Below are positions 37,681 through 45,479 of a DNA stretch of 64,000 nt, one piece after another. The translations under genes and the position numbers were made by a program. The stretch is taken from positions 62,001 through 126,000 of the forward strand of contig CAYNML010000004.1 in NCBI GenBank assembly GCA_964398185.1. Direction: 5' to 3'. The notes below the pieces were generated by a model that was not told where the DNA came from, made no database searches, and saw only the letters and a list, made by a program, of their open reading frames with translations. Source of the stretch: Fen-1058 sp964398185. GTDB taxonomy: Bacteria; Chloroflexota; Anaerolineae; Fen-1058. How positions within the stretch are numbered: the stretch's first letter is position 1; each line of letters starts with the position of its first letter.

Positions 37681-37790
37681 TGACAGAGAATGTTCTTGAG
37701 AAGTTGTTCGAACACAACCGTGCGACCGAGCACCACGAGCAGATCAACAGCATGCTCAGCATCTTCAGGAGACCGCCATGTCCAGAATAG
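37680..37790 (+). pseudogene. N-terminal fragment resembling a DinB-family protein
   Basis: A 36-residue frame begins MTENVLEKLFEHNRA, as DinB/YfiT-like proteins often do (LEKLFEHN), then loses similarity and stops. It overlaps the start of the next gene by 13 bases and supplies its ribosome site (AGGAGACC). It looks like a deletion remnant in which the rest of a DinB gene was lost. Confidence 0.4.
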
Positions 37791-38119
37791 AAAAACGTGT
37801 TGTCGTCAACTGCTCGATCGAGCGGCTTTATACCTATGTGCCCGAAGTCGCTTGGCTGCCGGAACTCTGGCCGGGTTTGCTGGAAGTGGGCGAGGTGCAG
37901 CGCCTGCCGCTGGGCGGCGTCATCGCCCGCTGGATCTACAAGATGACCGGCGTGCTCTTCGAGGATCTGGACGAGCGCTGTGAGCCGCTGGTCGATCGGG
38001 CTGGATCGCTGACCGCGCTGGGCAATATCAACTGCGCCATGCGGTGGCGCTTCCAGGTCAACACGCACGCGCCGGGGATTGCCCTCAACGGCGATTATAC
38101 CTACTGGTCACTGTGCTAG
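37778..38119 (+). CDS. SRPBCC (polyketide cyclase-like) protein, probably C-terminally truncated
   Basis: The 113-residue protein has the START/SRPBCC beginning RIEKRVVVNCSIERLYTYV and the strands up to GIALNGDYTYWS. The family usually goes on with another strand and a long C-terminal helix, so 30 or more residues appear to be missing. Ligand binding is doubtful without the helix. AGGAG precedes the ATG. Confidence 0.55.
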   Translation: MSRIEKRVVVNCSIERLYTYVPEVAWLPELWPGLLEVGEVQRLPLGGVIARWIYKMTGVLFEDLDERCEPLVDRAGSLTALGNINCAMRWRFQVNTHAPGIALNGDYTYWSLC

Positions 38120-38143
38120 ATCTTCACTTTGCCAAGGAGCAAC

Positions 38144-38551
38144 ATGAACGAACAAGCCAATTTGCAGGTGGTGCAGCAACTCTATCAGGCCTTCGGCGCG
38201 GGCGACGGCCCCGGTCTATTCAGTGTCATTTCGCCCGACGTTGACTGGAAGTTTAACGGCCGTCCGACAGACCTGCCCTACGCCGGGCACTTCCACGGTC
38301 ACGCCGAACTGCAAAACTTCTTCGGGGTCGTGGCGCAGACCGCCGAGGTGATCGAATTTGGCCCGCACGAGCTGTATGCCTTCGACGACAAGGTGGTGTC
38401 TCTGGGCGGCGAGAAAGTGCGCGCCAAAACCACGGGCAAGGTCTTTGAGACCGAGTGGATCCATTTCTTCACGATCAAGGACGGCCAGATTGTGCGGCTG
38501 CGCGAGTATTACGACACCGCAGTCATGGCCGAGGCGTTTCGCGCGGGGTGA
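38144..38551 (+). CDS. SnoaL-like/ketosteroid-isomerase family protein
   Basis: The 135-residue protein shows VVQQLYQAFGAGDGPGLFSVISPDVDWKF, FHGHAELQNFF and IHFFTIKDGQIVRLREYYDTA, typical of SnoaL-like NTF2-fold proteins. AAGGAG precedes the ATG. It is the third protein of this fold within 5 kb but is not a close copy of the other two. The ligand is unknown. Confidence 0.85.
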   Translation: MNEQANLQVVQQLYQAFGAGDGPGLFSVISPDVDWKFNGRPTDLPYAGHFHGHAELQNFFGVVAQTAEVIEFGPHELYAFDDKVVSLGGEKVRAKTTGKVFETEWIHFFTIKDGQIVRLREYYDTAVMAEAFRAG

Positions 38552-38558
38552 GGTGGGC

Positions 38559-39128
38559 ATGGCCGGCAACGACTATCATTTCACCACGATCTGGCGCGTC
38601 AGCGCAACTCTGCAAGAAGTCAACGACATCATCGGCAATGCGCTCGATCTGCCACGTTGGTGGCCGTCGGTCTACCTGGAAGTCAGGGAACTGGAGCACG
38701 GCGACGAGCGCGGCATCGGCAAAGTGATCGATCTGTACACCAAAGGCTGGCTGCCCTATACGCTGCGCTGGCAGTTCCGCGTGATCGAATCGCGCCAGCC
38801 CTACGGGTTTACGCTGGAGGCCTGGGGCGATTTTGTGGGGCGCGGTGTTTGGACGTTCGAGCCGGACGGTGAGCACGTCAACATCACGTACGATTGGAAC
38901 ATCCGCGCCGACAAGCCGCTGCTGCGCACCTTCTCGTTCATCATGAAGCCGATCTTTTCCGCCAACCACCGCTGGGCCATGCAGAAGGGTCTGGAGAGCT
39001 TGCAGATCGAATTGGCGCGGCGGCGCGCGCACAACCCCGAAGACCTGGCGCGCATCCCGCCTCCGCCTCCGCCCACGTTTCGTTTCAGGCAAGTTCAGCA
39101 CTCGACTGCAGCTGCAGGTGATTCATGA
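38559..39128 (+). CDS. SRPBCC family protein
   Basis: The 189-residue protein starts MAGNDYHFTTIWRV and shows the START-like pattern RWWPSVYLEVRELEHGD, WQFRVIESRQPYGFTLEAWG and GVWTFEPDGEHVNITYDWNI, then a C-terminal helix ending in a proline run. Complete length suggests a functional ligand-binding protein. GAGGTG precedes the ATG. Its TGA overlaps the next start (ATGA). Confidence 0.8.
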   Translation: MAGNDYHFTTIWRVSATLQEVNDIIGNALDLPRWWPSVYLEVRELEHGDERGIGKVIDLYTKGWLPYTLRWQFRVIESRQPYGFTLEAWGDFVGRGVWTFEPDGEHVNITYDWNIRADKPLLRTFSFIMKPIFSANHRWAMQKGLESLQIELARRRAHNPEDLARIPPPPPPTFRFRQVQHSTAAAGDS

Positions 39129-39724
39129 CGACTCTGTCACTCACGTCCACTCGCCCGCTCAGCCCCATGCGCTGTTTCGATCCGATCAAGGTGGCACACT
39201 ATGAGAAAGAAGCGTGGGTCGCTTACTATCAACGCCAGTGGTTGAGATTGCTGCGCCTGCTGATCGGGCTGGTGCGTTCGACCTACGGCTTGTCGCTGTG
39301 GCAGGCGATTCGCGTGGGTATTCCCTTGACGCGCGCGCAGCTGGCCTTTGCCCCGCAGGATAATGATGTGCCTGAAGCGATCGCGTGTATGCGGCAGTTC
39401 TTCGCCTATATCACTGAGAAACACGGTGAGGATCTTGACCCCGCTGAAGCGGCGCTGGCCGAAGTGAGTTGGTGGGTGGTCCATCGCAAGTTCTTCGGGC
39501 GCAGCGATGATCCGGAAGTGATCAATGCGGTAGCCTGCGCCTATGCGGCCGCCTATCGCATCGATCCGGTGTTAGTGCGTGAGGCGGCCTATCACCGCGC
39601 GCAGGCGATGGTGTACTCCGATGCGTGGGTGCTGAGCGAGCGTGATTCGCGTGATCCGCGTTTGCAGCAGGAAGAGGAAGAGTTGATCAAATCGTATACG
39701 GCGCTGAAGCAGGCCGTGAATTGA
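39125..39724 (+). CDS. Unknown helical protein
   Basis: The 199-residue protein has no signal peptide. One moderately hydrophobic helix (LLRLLIGLVRSTYGLSLWQAI, about 40-60) may touch the membrane. HYEKEAWVAYYQRQWLRLL and VSWWVVHRKFFG are notable aromatic clusters. I do not recognise the family. It is translationally coupled to the SRPBCC gene, so it may share its role. Confidence 0.6.
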   Translation: MTTLSLTSTRPLSPMRCFDPIKVAHYEKEAWVAYYQRQWLRLLRLLIGLVRSTYGLSLWQAIRVGIPLTRAQLAFAPQDNDVPEAIACMRQFFAYITEKHGEDLDPAEAALAEVSWWVVHRKFFGRSDDPEVINAVACAYAAAYRIDPVLVREAAYHRAQAMVYSDAWVLSERDSRDPRLQQEEEELIKSYTALKQAVN

Positions 39725-39749
39725 TCGAGCGCGGTCGGGGCGGCCAGCC

Positions 39750-39787
39750 AACAACCCGATCGGTGGTGTGAACCGATCGGGTTGTTT
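39750..39787. terminator. Bidirectional terminator with CCGATCGG stem
   Basis: AACAACCCGATCGG and CCGATCGGGTTGTT form a 14-bp stem with a 9-base loop between two convergent genes (ends at 39724 and 39811). T-rich and A-rich flanks serve both strands. Confidence 0.8.
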
Positions 39788-39810
39788 GATCTCAGCGTAT
39801 GCCGGCGCGG

Positions 39811-40593
39811 CTACGGCGCATACGGATCGTCAGGCTCCAGCGGCGCGGTGGCTTTGACGCTCCTGGCAAAGGACGTGGCGTAGACAATAGCCGGATCGCC
39901 GCTCAGGCCGTAACCGTCCGGCCAGTACTGTGAGTTGAGCAGGCGCGGGGTGCGATCTTTGCCGGTGGCCGGATAGTACCAGATGCGGGCCGTGGCGTTA
40001 CAGGGCAAAGCTGGAAAGGTGTTCTGTAGCCGCTGGCCGGCGCTGATGGGGAGCACGCCGTACAGCCGCCCCTCCGGCCGGAAGAGTGAGCCGTAGTGTG
40101 TGCGCAGTGTGATCACGCCGTTGGCGGGCGCTTTGTCGGACGAGGAAAGGGTGAGCAGGCATTTGTTCTTGCAGAATTTGTCGGAGACCGTGGCTGAGAC
40201 GGTCTGCTGCGGGCCGAGGTCGACAAAGGTGTTGCCGCTCAAGCCTTGCAGCTGCACGTCGATGTAGACCAGCTTGCCGTCGGCCAACTGCTGCTTGCTG
40301 TAGCTCACGACGATGGGCAGCACAAAGTCGCCGCTGCCGAAGTTGCCGCTGTAGGTTTCTTTGTGCAGGTAATACTTGCCGTTGGCGTCCGGGGCGTTGA
40401 GGCGCACGCGGATGCGGTTGGTGGCATTGGTCGAGGTTCCGTTTACCGTGACCACGGCCGAATCCTTGCATACGGCAACGGCGTAGATGTACGCCGCGCC
40501 AGCTGTGGCGGCCGCCGGTGCACTGGCCGCTATGGGATTGACCAGGGTGAGCCATACGGCCATGGCGAGTAACAGTGAGCTTAACTTCTTCAT
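39811..40593 (-). CDS. Secreted protein of unknown function
   Basis: The 260-residue product starts at an ATG behind GGAGG and has a clear signal peptide (MKKLSSLLLAMAVWLTLVNPIAASA). The mature part is beta-rich, with four cysteines (CKDSAV, DKFCKNKC, LPCNAT) that may pair outside the cell. No catalytic motif or anchor is visible. A much longer frame on the same strand overlaps the PIG-L gene and is not real. It lies 61 bases after that gene. Confidence 0.7.
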   Translation of the reverse strand: MKKLSSLLLAMAVWLTLVNPIAASAPAAATAGAAYIYAVAVCKDSAVVTVNGTSTNATNRIRVRLNAPDANGKYYLHKETYSGNFGSGDFVLPIVVSYSKQQLADGKLVYIDVQLQGLSGNTFVDLGPQQTVSATVSDKFCKNKCLLTLSSSDKAPANGVITLRTHYGSLFRPEGRLYGVLPISAGQRLQNTFPALPCNATARIWYYPATGKDRTPRLLNSQYWPDGYGLSGDPAIVYATSFARSVKATAPLEPDDPYAP

Positions 40594-40654
40594 CGTTGCC
40601 TCCGTAAAGTGATAACTATTTAGTGAGGTCGCGTCGGCCTGCATGGCGCGACGT

Positions 40655-41521
40655 CTATGGCGCAACGCCTTCAAACAGATCGCGCTCTTTAAGACGCTTG
40701 GCAGCGACGGCAGGTTCCACCAGCCGAAAGGTTTCCTGCGCGGCCAGCCATTTCTGCAAAAAGCCAAAGCGCGCCGGGCCGCCGCTATACTGGCTGGTGT
40801 GGCAGCGCGAGGCGGCCTGTTTGATCTCGTAATAGCGGCGGACGTTGATGGCCGTCGTTGCCGGGTAGTCGTGCGCGGCGATGTCGATGAGGTTGATGTC
40901 GCCGTTGCGCCCGAACCGGGTGGGATCGCGCCGCGTGATCCGCAGCACCAGCACAAAGAACTTAATCAGCCGCTTGGGAAAGACCGTCCAGTACAGTTTC
41001 TGCGGTTGATAGGGCGCGCCCGCTTCGGGATAGCGCGCCGCATCGCCCGCGGCGTGAAACGCCTCCGTCGTCCGGTGATGGATGAAAATATGATCGGGAT
41101 GGCCGTAGCCGCCAAAGGGATCGAACGTCACCACCACCTGCGGCCGATAGGTGCGGATGATCTTCACCAGCTGGCCCGTGACCCGATCGGGATCGGCGTT
41201 GATGAAGGCGCGCGGATCCTGATTGTCCGGCGAGCCGATCATGCCGGAATCGCGGTAGCCCAGGTAGTGCAGGCCGGTGAGCTGGAGAATGTCGGCGGCG
41301 CGGCGCAATTCCTGGCCGCGCAGCGCGCCCAACCGTTGATCTTCCGGCAGATGTTCGTAGGGTTTCAGCATTTCCGCATCGACGCTACCCACTTCGCCGC
41401 GCGTGGCGCACACGTAGTGCACGTCCACCCCTTCGCGCGCATACTTCGCAATCGTGCCGCCGGGGCCAAACGATTCATCGTCGGGATGAGGAAACGCCAG
41501 CAGCAACCGCTTATCTTTCAC
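40655..41521 (-). CDS. PIG-L family deacetylase
   Basis: The 288-residue protein shows the zinc motif PHPDDE (H12, D14, D15) and the later GHPDH at about 150. The family removes acetyl groups from N-acetylglucosaminyl compounds, as in MshB and bacillithiol BshB. A thiol biosynthesis operon is not seen here, so the substrate is open. Length is typical. It reads alone, with TACAAT about 33 bases before its ATG. Confidence 0.9.
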   Translation of the reverse strand: MKDKRLLLAFPHPDDESFGPGGTIAKYAREGVDVHYVCATRGEVGSVDAEMLKPYEHLPEDQRLGALRGQELRRAADILQLTGLHYLGYRDSGMIGSPDNQDPRAFINADPDRVTGQLVKIIRTYRPQVVVTFDPFGGYGHPDHIFIHHRTTEAFHAAGDAARYPEAGAPYQPQKLYWTVFPKRLIKFFVLVLRITRRDPTRFGRNGDINLIDIAAHDYPATTAINVRRYYEIKQAASRCHTSQYSGGPARFGFLQKWLAAQETFRLVEPAVAAKRLKERDLFEGVAP

Positions 41522-41567
41522 GCGCCAGTCTCCACTTTTTGCCTGTCAGCCACATTGTAACACGCCC

Positions 41568-42770
41568 TCAGTCATCCAGCGTTTCGAGGATGACATTACT
41601 GGTAGACGCCATGGCGATGAACTCTTCGCGCGCCGGGACGGGCCGCAGGCGCGCGATCAATACCATCCCGATCGGAATCAGCGCGATGGCGGCAATGAAT
41701 GGCCCGTGCGGATTCAGCGCAAACAGCGCCCCCGCCAGCAGCGCTGCCAGGCTGCGCGCCAGCGCAAAGATCGTTTCGTTCATCCCCAGCGCCGTGCCAC
41801 GCAGATCGTGATCGACCTGCCCGGCCAGCTGCGCGTTAGATAATTCGCGCAGGGCGGGCACTGCGCCCAGTAGAAAGTAGGCGGCGACGGGCAGGCCGCG
41901 CAGCGACGGCGTGCTCAGCATAAACAGGACCATGGCGCTGAAGACCAGCCCTTGACCGAGCAGCAAGCCGCGGCGGCGGCGGCCGGCCGCCACGCGCCCC
42001 AGCACCAGCGACAAGATCAAGGCGCCGCTGGCGTTGGCTGTGCCGCCCAGCGAATTCACATCGCTGATGTCCCAGTTCAACGTCCCCAGGTAATTGGCAG
42101 GCAGCACCATGCCGATGATGGCCGTGAAAAAGACAAAGCACAGCTTCAGATAAGTGGCTGTCAGCGGGCGCAGCCGCGCGAACTGCTGTCGCGGCGTATG
42201 GTCGCGCGCTTTGGCATAGTTCAACTGCGGCGCATGGCTGCTGGTGAGCAGCGTGACCAGAAATGACACGGCAAAGATCGCTGCGCCGATGATGAACAAC
42301 GGGGCCGTGCCCAGCGCGGCCGACAAGCGTCCGCCGATGAAGGGCGACACGATGCTGCCTGCCGCGTAACCGGCGAACGTCACCGTGATGGTGTGCTCCA
42401 ACGGAATGTCACCGCTGGCTTCGGCGATGTAAGTGTTAATCGCCGGGATGCAGTAGGCCGAGATGTTATAGACCAAAATCCACGGGATAAAGACCTGCCA
42501 CGTCGGCGCCAACCCCATGCCCAGCGAAGCGACCGCGCCAATGCCCCAGCCCCAGATCATGACTTTCTTGGCATCGAAGCGATCGGCCAACAGCCCGCCG
42601 GGGATGAAGGAGCAGGCCGTGAGAAATGCGGCCAGGCCCAGCACCGCGCCAACGGCCTGCGGTGTGGCGCCCAATTGTTCCATGTAGAGCGGCATGATGT
42701 AGATGAACAGGCCTTCGCCGCTGCCCCACAGGAAAAGCGCTAGGGTGATGAGTTTGATATCGCGGGACAT
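41568..42770 (-). CDS. Major facilitator superfamily transporter
   Basis: The 400-residue protein has twelve predicted helices, a loop 2-3 motif GGLLADRFDAKKVMIWG and a central hydrophilic loop (about 185-205). It resembles drug or metabolite exporters, but the substrate cannot be named. The gene stands alone, followed by PIG-L after 47 bases, and preceded by a heptamer repeat. Confidence 0.88.
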   Translation of the reverse strand: MSRDIKLITLALFLWGSGEGLFIYIMPLYMEQLGATPQAVGAVLGLAAFLTACSFIPGGLLADRFDAKKVMIWGWGIGAVASLGMGLAPTWQVFIPWILVYNISAYCIPAINTYIAEASGDIPLEHTITVTFAGYAAGSIVSPFIGGRLSAALGTAPLFIIGAAIFAVSFLVTLLTSSHAPQLNYAKARDHTPRQQFARLRPLTATYLKLCFVFFTAIIGMVLPANYLGTLNWDISDVNSLGGTANASGALILSLVLGRVAAGRRRRGLLLGQGLVFSAMVLFMLSTPSLRGLPVAAYFLLGAVPALRELSNAQLAGQVDHDLRGTALGMNETIFALARSLAALLAGALFALNPHGPFIAAIALIPIGMVLIARLRPVPAREEFIAMASTSNVILETLDD

Positions 42771-42789
42771 GAGGGGTAACGAGTACTGC

Positions 42790-42850
42790 GTGATACGTCA
42801 TGCGTGAGGCGTAAGGGCGATGTTACGCTTTACGCTTCACGTTTCACGTT
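42790..42850. repeat. Heptamer array with opposed arms
   Basis: Four left units of the type GTAAGGG (42790-42817), a 5-base spacer, and four right units (TTACGCT twice, TCACGTT twice; 42823-42850). The last seven codons and stop of the esterase gene lie within the right arm, so the array has replaced the original C-terminal end of that gene. Confidence 0.88.
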
Positions 42851-43627
42851 GGCTGTGCGCTGCTGTAAAAAGTGCGCAATCGCCGCAAAAGCCGCGTCTT
42901 TGTCGTAATCTTCGGTGACGATGTGGCCGCCGCGTTCCAGGATCACTTGTTGTTTATCAGCGGAGGCGACGCGCGTCCAGATGATGTCCAACGCTTTCAG
43001 CGTGACCACGTGGTCGTGCCGCGCAAAGATCAGCAGCAGCGGCGCCGTGATCTGGTGCAAGCGGCGGCGCGTATGCCGGATCAGGGCGTTCAATTCCGCC
43101 ACCGCGCGCGTGGGAAACAGTTCGTAATCGGCATGCTGGGCCAGCGCGATCGGATCGTGCAGGTCCGCTGGATCCTTGCGTGAATAAGGCAGCACGGGCG
43201 CCAGCAGCCGCGCCAGCGCCATGCGCCGATCGGGCGGGTAGATGGCCGGGGCGATGGCGCATACCCCATCGACCAGCTGCTGTTCCGCGAGGTGCAGGCT
43301 GATCACGCCGCCCAGCGAGAGGCCCATGGCCCACACGTGCGCGCAGCGTCCGCGCAGTTCGGTCACCGCTTCTTCCGCCGAAGCCGCCCAGTCACGCCAG
43401 CGGGTGCGCGCCAGGTCCTGCGGCGAAGTGCCGTGCCCCGCATAGCGCACGCCCCGCACGGTGTAGTCGCGCGCGGCCAAATACTCACCCAGCGGACGCA
43501 TCTCTTTGGGGGTCGAGGTGAAACCGTGCAGCAGCACACACCCGATCGGGCCGCGATCAAACGCGAAGGGCTGCACTTGCTCAAGCGTCGCGCCGCGCAC
43601 GGCATAGCCGGTAGGGGGCCGTTTCAT
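42830..43627 (-). CDS. Alpha/beta hydrolase (carboxylesterase/monoacylglycerol-lipase-like)
   Basis: The 265-residue enzyme shows the oxyanion segment LLHGFTSTPKEM, nucleophile elbow GLSLGG, the acid in FARHDHVV and the histidine in RGGHIV. This is the catalytic triad set of carboxylesterases such as Est30. The substrate is likely a short ester or monoglyceride. The last residues (NVKREA) are repeat-encoded. Its ATG overlaps the stop of the transporter gene upstream (ATGA). Confidence 0.9.
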   Translation of the reverse strand: MKRPPTGYAVRGATLEQVQPFAFDRGPIGCVLLHGFTSTPKEMRPLGEYLAARDYTVRGVRYAGHGTSPQDLARTRWRDWAASAEEAVTELRGRCAHVWAMGLSLGGVISLHLAEQQLVDGVCAIAPAIYPPDRRMALARLLAPVLPYSRKDPADLHDPIALAQHADYELFPTRAVAELNALIRHTRRRLHQITAPLLLIFARHDHVVTLKALDIIWTRVASADKQQVILERGGHIVTEDYDKDAAFAAIAHFLQQRTANVKREA

Positions 43628-44823
43628 GTCGCGTTCGGCGGGGGCGACTTCTGATCGGACGACTGTTCGTCGATGCGGCGCACCGCGCGCCCGAGGATCA
43701 CAAAGCCGATCGAGTAGACCACCGCCGCGATCGGCACGGCAAAGACGAAGCCCCAGAAGCCAATCAGCTGCCAGCCGATCAAGATCGCGACGATGACCAG
43801 CAGCGACGGAATTTTCACCGATTGGCTGATCAGACGCGGCGCCACAAAGTTGAAGATGATGACTTCAAACACGATCAGGCACAGCAACAACCAGATGGTG
43901 TTGGGCGACGGTTGCAGCAGCGCCACCAGGAACGGAATGATCAGCCCCAGCACGCCGCCGATCACCGGGATCAACATCAACACGCCGGTGATCACGCCCA
44001 CGGCGATGGGCGAACGGATGTCGAAGATCGTCATGAACAGCGTCACGCCCACGCCAAAGATCAGCCCTTGCAATGCCGTGCCGCGAATAAAGCCGCCAAA
44101 GGCCAGTTCGCTGGTCTTGAAGATGGCGCGCACGTCCGGCTCGTACTGCCGCGGCATCAGCCGCATGATGGACAACGTGGTTTCTTTGCCGTCCATCATG
44201 ATGAAGGCGCTGAGGAAGACCACCAGCATGACCTGGCCCAGCGTGGAGGCGATGGCGCCGACGATGGCGAACCCGGCCGACAACAGGTTGCTGGCAAAGC
44301 CCGTGATCTGCCCGGCGATTTCTTCCGGGCGCGGCAGGACGATGAGGGCCGGATCAATTTTTAGATTCGTCACCAGAAAGTCGCGCGTGTTGGTGACGAT
44401 GTCCGTGATGCGTTGAATGAGATACGGCAGGGCGTTGGCCTGCTGCTGCAGGTTCAGCACCAGCTGGCGCGTCTGCTCGATCACCAACGGAATGAGCGCC
44501 AGGATGATGATGGAGAACACAGCCAGCAGCAGGAAATAGACGATGAAGATCGAAAATCCGTAGGAAGGGTGCACCCACCGATCGGCAACCCGCGCGCCCC
44601 AGCGCTGGCGCAGCGGGCGGATCAGTCGCTCGGGCACGGTTCGGGCATGAATCCAATTGACCGCGGGGCGCAGCATCAGCGTCAGGATCCACGCCAGCAC
44701 CACCAGCAGAATGACGTTGCTGATGGCCAGCAGCGCCTGCCCGATCTTTTCGATCAGGTAGATGGTCAGCGCCAGCGCCAACATGACGACAACGGCGCTG
44801 GGCAGCAGTGGACGGCGATCCAT
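43624..44823 (-). CDS. AI-2E family transporter (UPF0118)
   Basis: The 399-residue protein has eight or so membrane helices, a long amphipathic segment between the early and late helices (about 115-180), and the late conserved run GVGVTLFMTIFDIRSPIAVGVITGVLMLIPVIGGVLGLI, quoted here only as position ~275-315. Members export signals or act as Na+/H+ antiporters; the name does not prove AI-2 export. It is coupled to the esterase downstream. An acidic, Pro-containing tail closes it. Confidence 0.88.
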   Translation of the reverse strand: MDRRPLLPSAVVVMLALALTIYLIEKIGQALLAISNVILLVVLAWILTLMLRPAVNWIHARTVPERLIRPLRQRWGARVADRWVHPSYGFSIFIVYFLLLAVFSIIILALIPLVIEQTRQLVLNLQQQANALPYLIQRITDIVTNTRDFLVTNLKIDPALIVLPRPEEIAGQITGFASNLLSAGFAIVGAIASTLGQVMLVVFLSAFIMMDGKETTLSIMRLMPRQYEPDVRAIFKTSELAFGGFIRGTALQGLIFGVGVTLFMTIFDIRSPIAVGVITGVLMLIPVIGGVLGLIIPFLVALLQPSPNTIWLLLCLIVFEVIIFNFVAPRLISQSVKIPSLLVIVAILIGWQLIGFWGFVFAVPIAAVVYSIGFVILGRAVRRIDEQSSDQKSPPPNAT

Positions 44824-44901
44824 GCAGATGTCTCCGGGCGCAGATGACTTCGGCGGGCATTGTACCTGAGGACGGCGTGAAAAACAAACTTCGCGGAACC
44901 G

Positions 44902-45407
44902 CTACTGCTTCAACACGGCGCGCTCAATCAGATCGACCAGCCCCGCCGCATCGTTCAGATCATACACGGGCGCGCTCGACTCGAACGCATCATCGGCGGC
45001 GACGGCCAGCAGCTCGTCGGGGTGGCTGCGCAACTCCGGGGTGGGGTCGCCGCCTGAAACTGCAGCGCGGCGCGCCACTGCGATGCGGCAGCGCGCCTGG
45101 CGCGTGAAGCCTTCCGTGAGAATCAGATCGACGCCGCTGATTTGCGCCGCGATTTCGTCGAGCGTGCGTTCCCGCGCCAGCCGCCGCACACTGGCGATTT
45201 TGTCCGGCGCGGCGAGAATGGCCCACGCGGCTCCGGCGTAAAATGGCGATAAGAGTCCTTGCCGGGATGATCGATCTCGAAGCAGTGCGCGTCGTGCTTG
45301 ATGGTGGCCACGCGATAGCCGCGCCGCGTAAGCTCGGCAATGAGTTTTTCGATCAACGTCGTTTTGCCGGCATCCGAGTGGCCCACGATGGAGACGATGG
45401 GAATCAT
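44902..45407 (-). pseudogene. mobB: mobB with a one-base frameshift
   Basis: The N-terminal half (from ATG 45407) reads MIPIVSIVGHSDAGKTTLIEKL, with the MobB P-loop, down to GKDSYRHF. The C-terminal half continues in another frame from YAGAAWAIL through GVDLILTEGFTR to the stop at 44902. The switch lies at an A4 run (45240-45243; T4 in the mRNA sense). One extra base there would restore the whole protein. MobB helps insert guanine nucleotide into the molybdenum cofactor. It could be a real mutation or a sequence error. AAAGGA precedes the ATG. Confidence 0.85.
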
Positions 45408-45479
45408 GTGATCCTTTCACGGCATGCGATAGGGGTCGGCCCTGCGCGGCCCAAGACCGGGCGCCCGCCAGCGTTGTCC

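Noticed and set aside
43624..44823. Autoinducer-2 exporter as a firm function
   Set aside because: The family is broad and members include Na+/H+ antiporters; no lsr or luxS gene is nearby.
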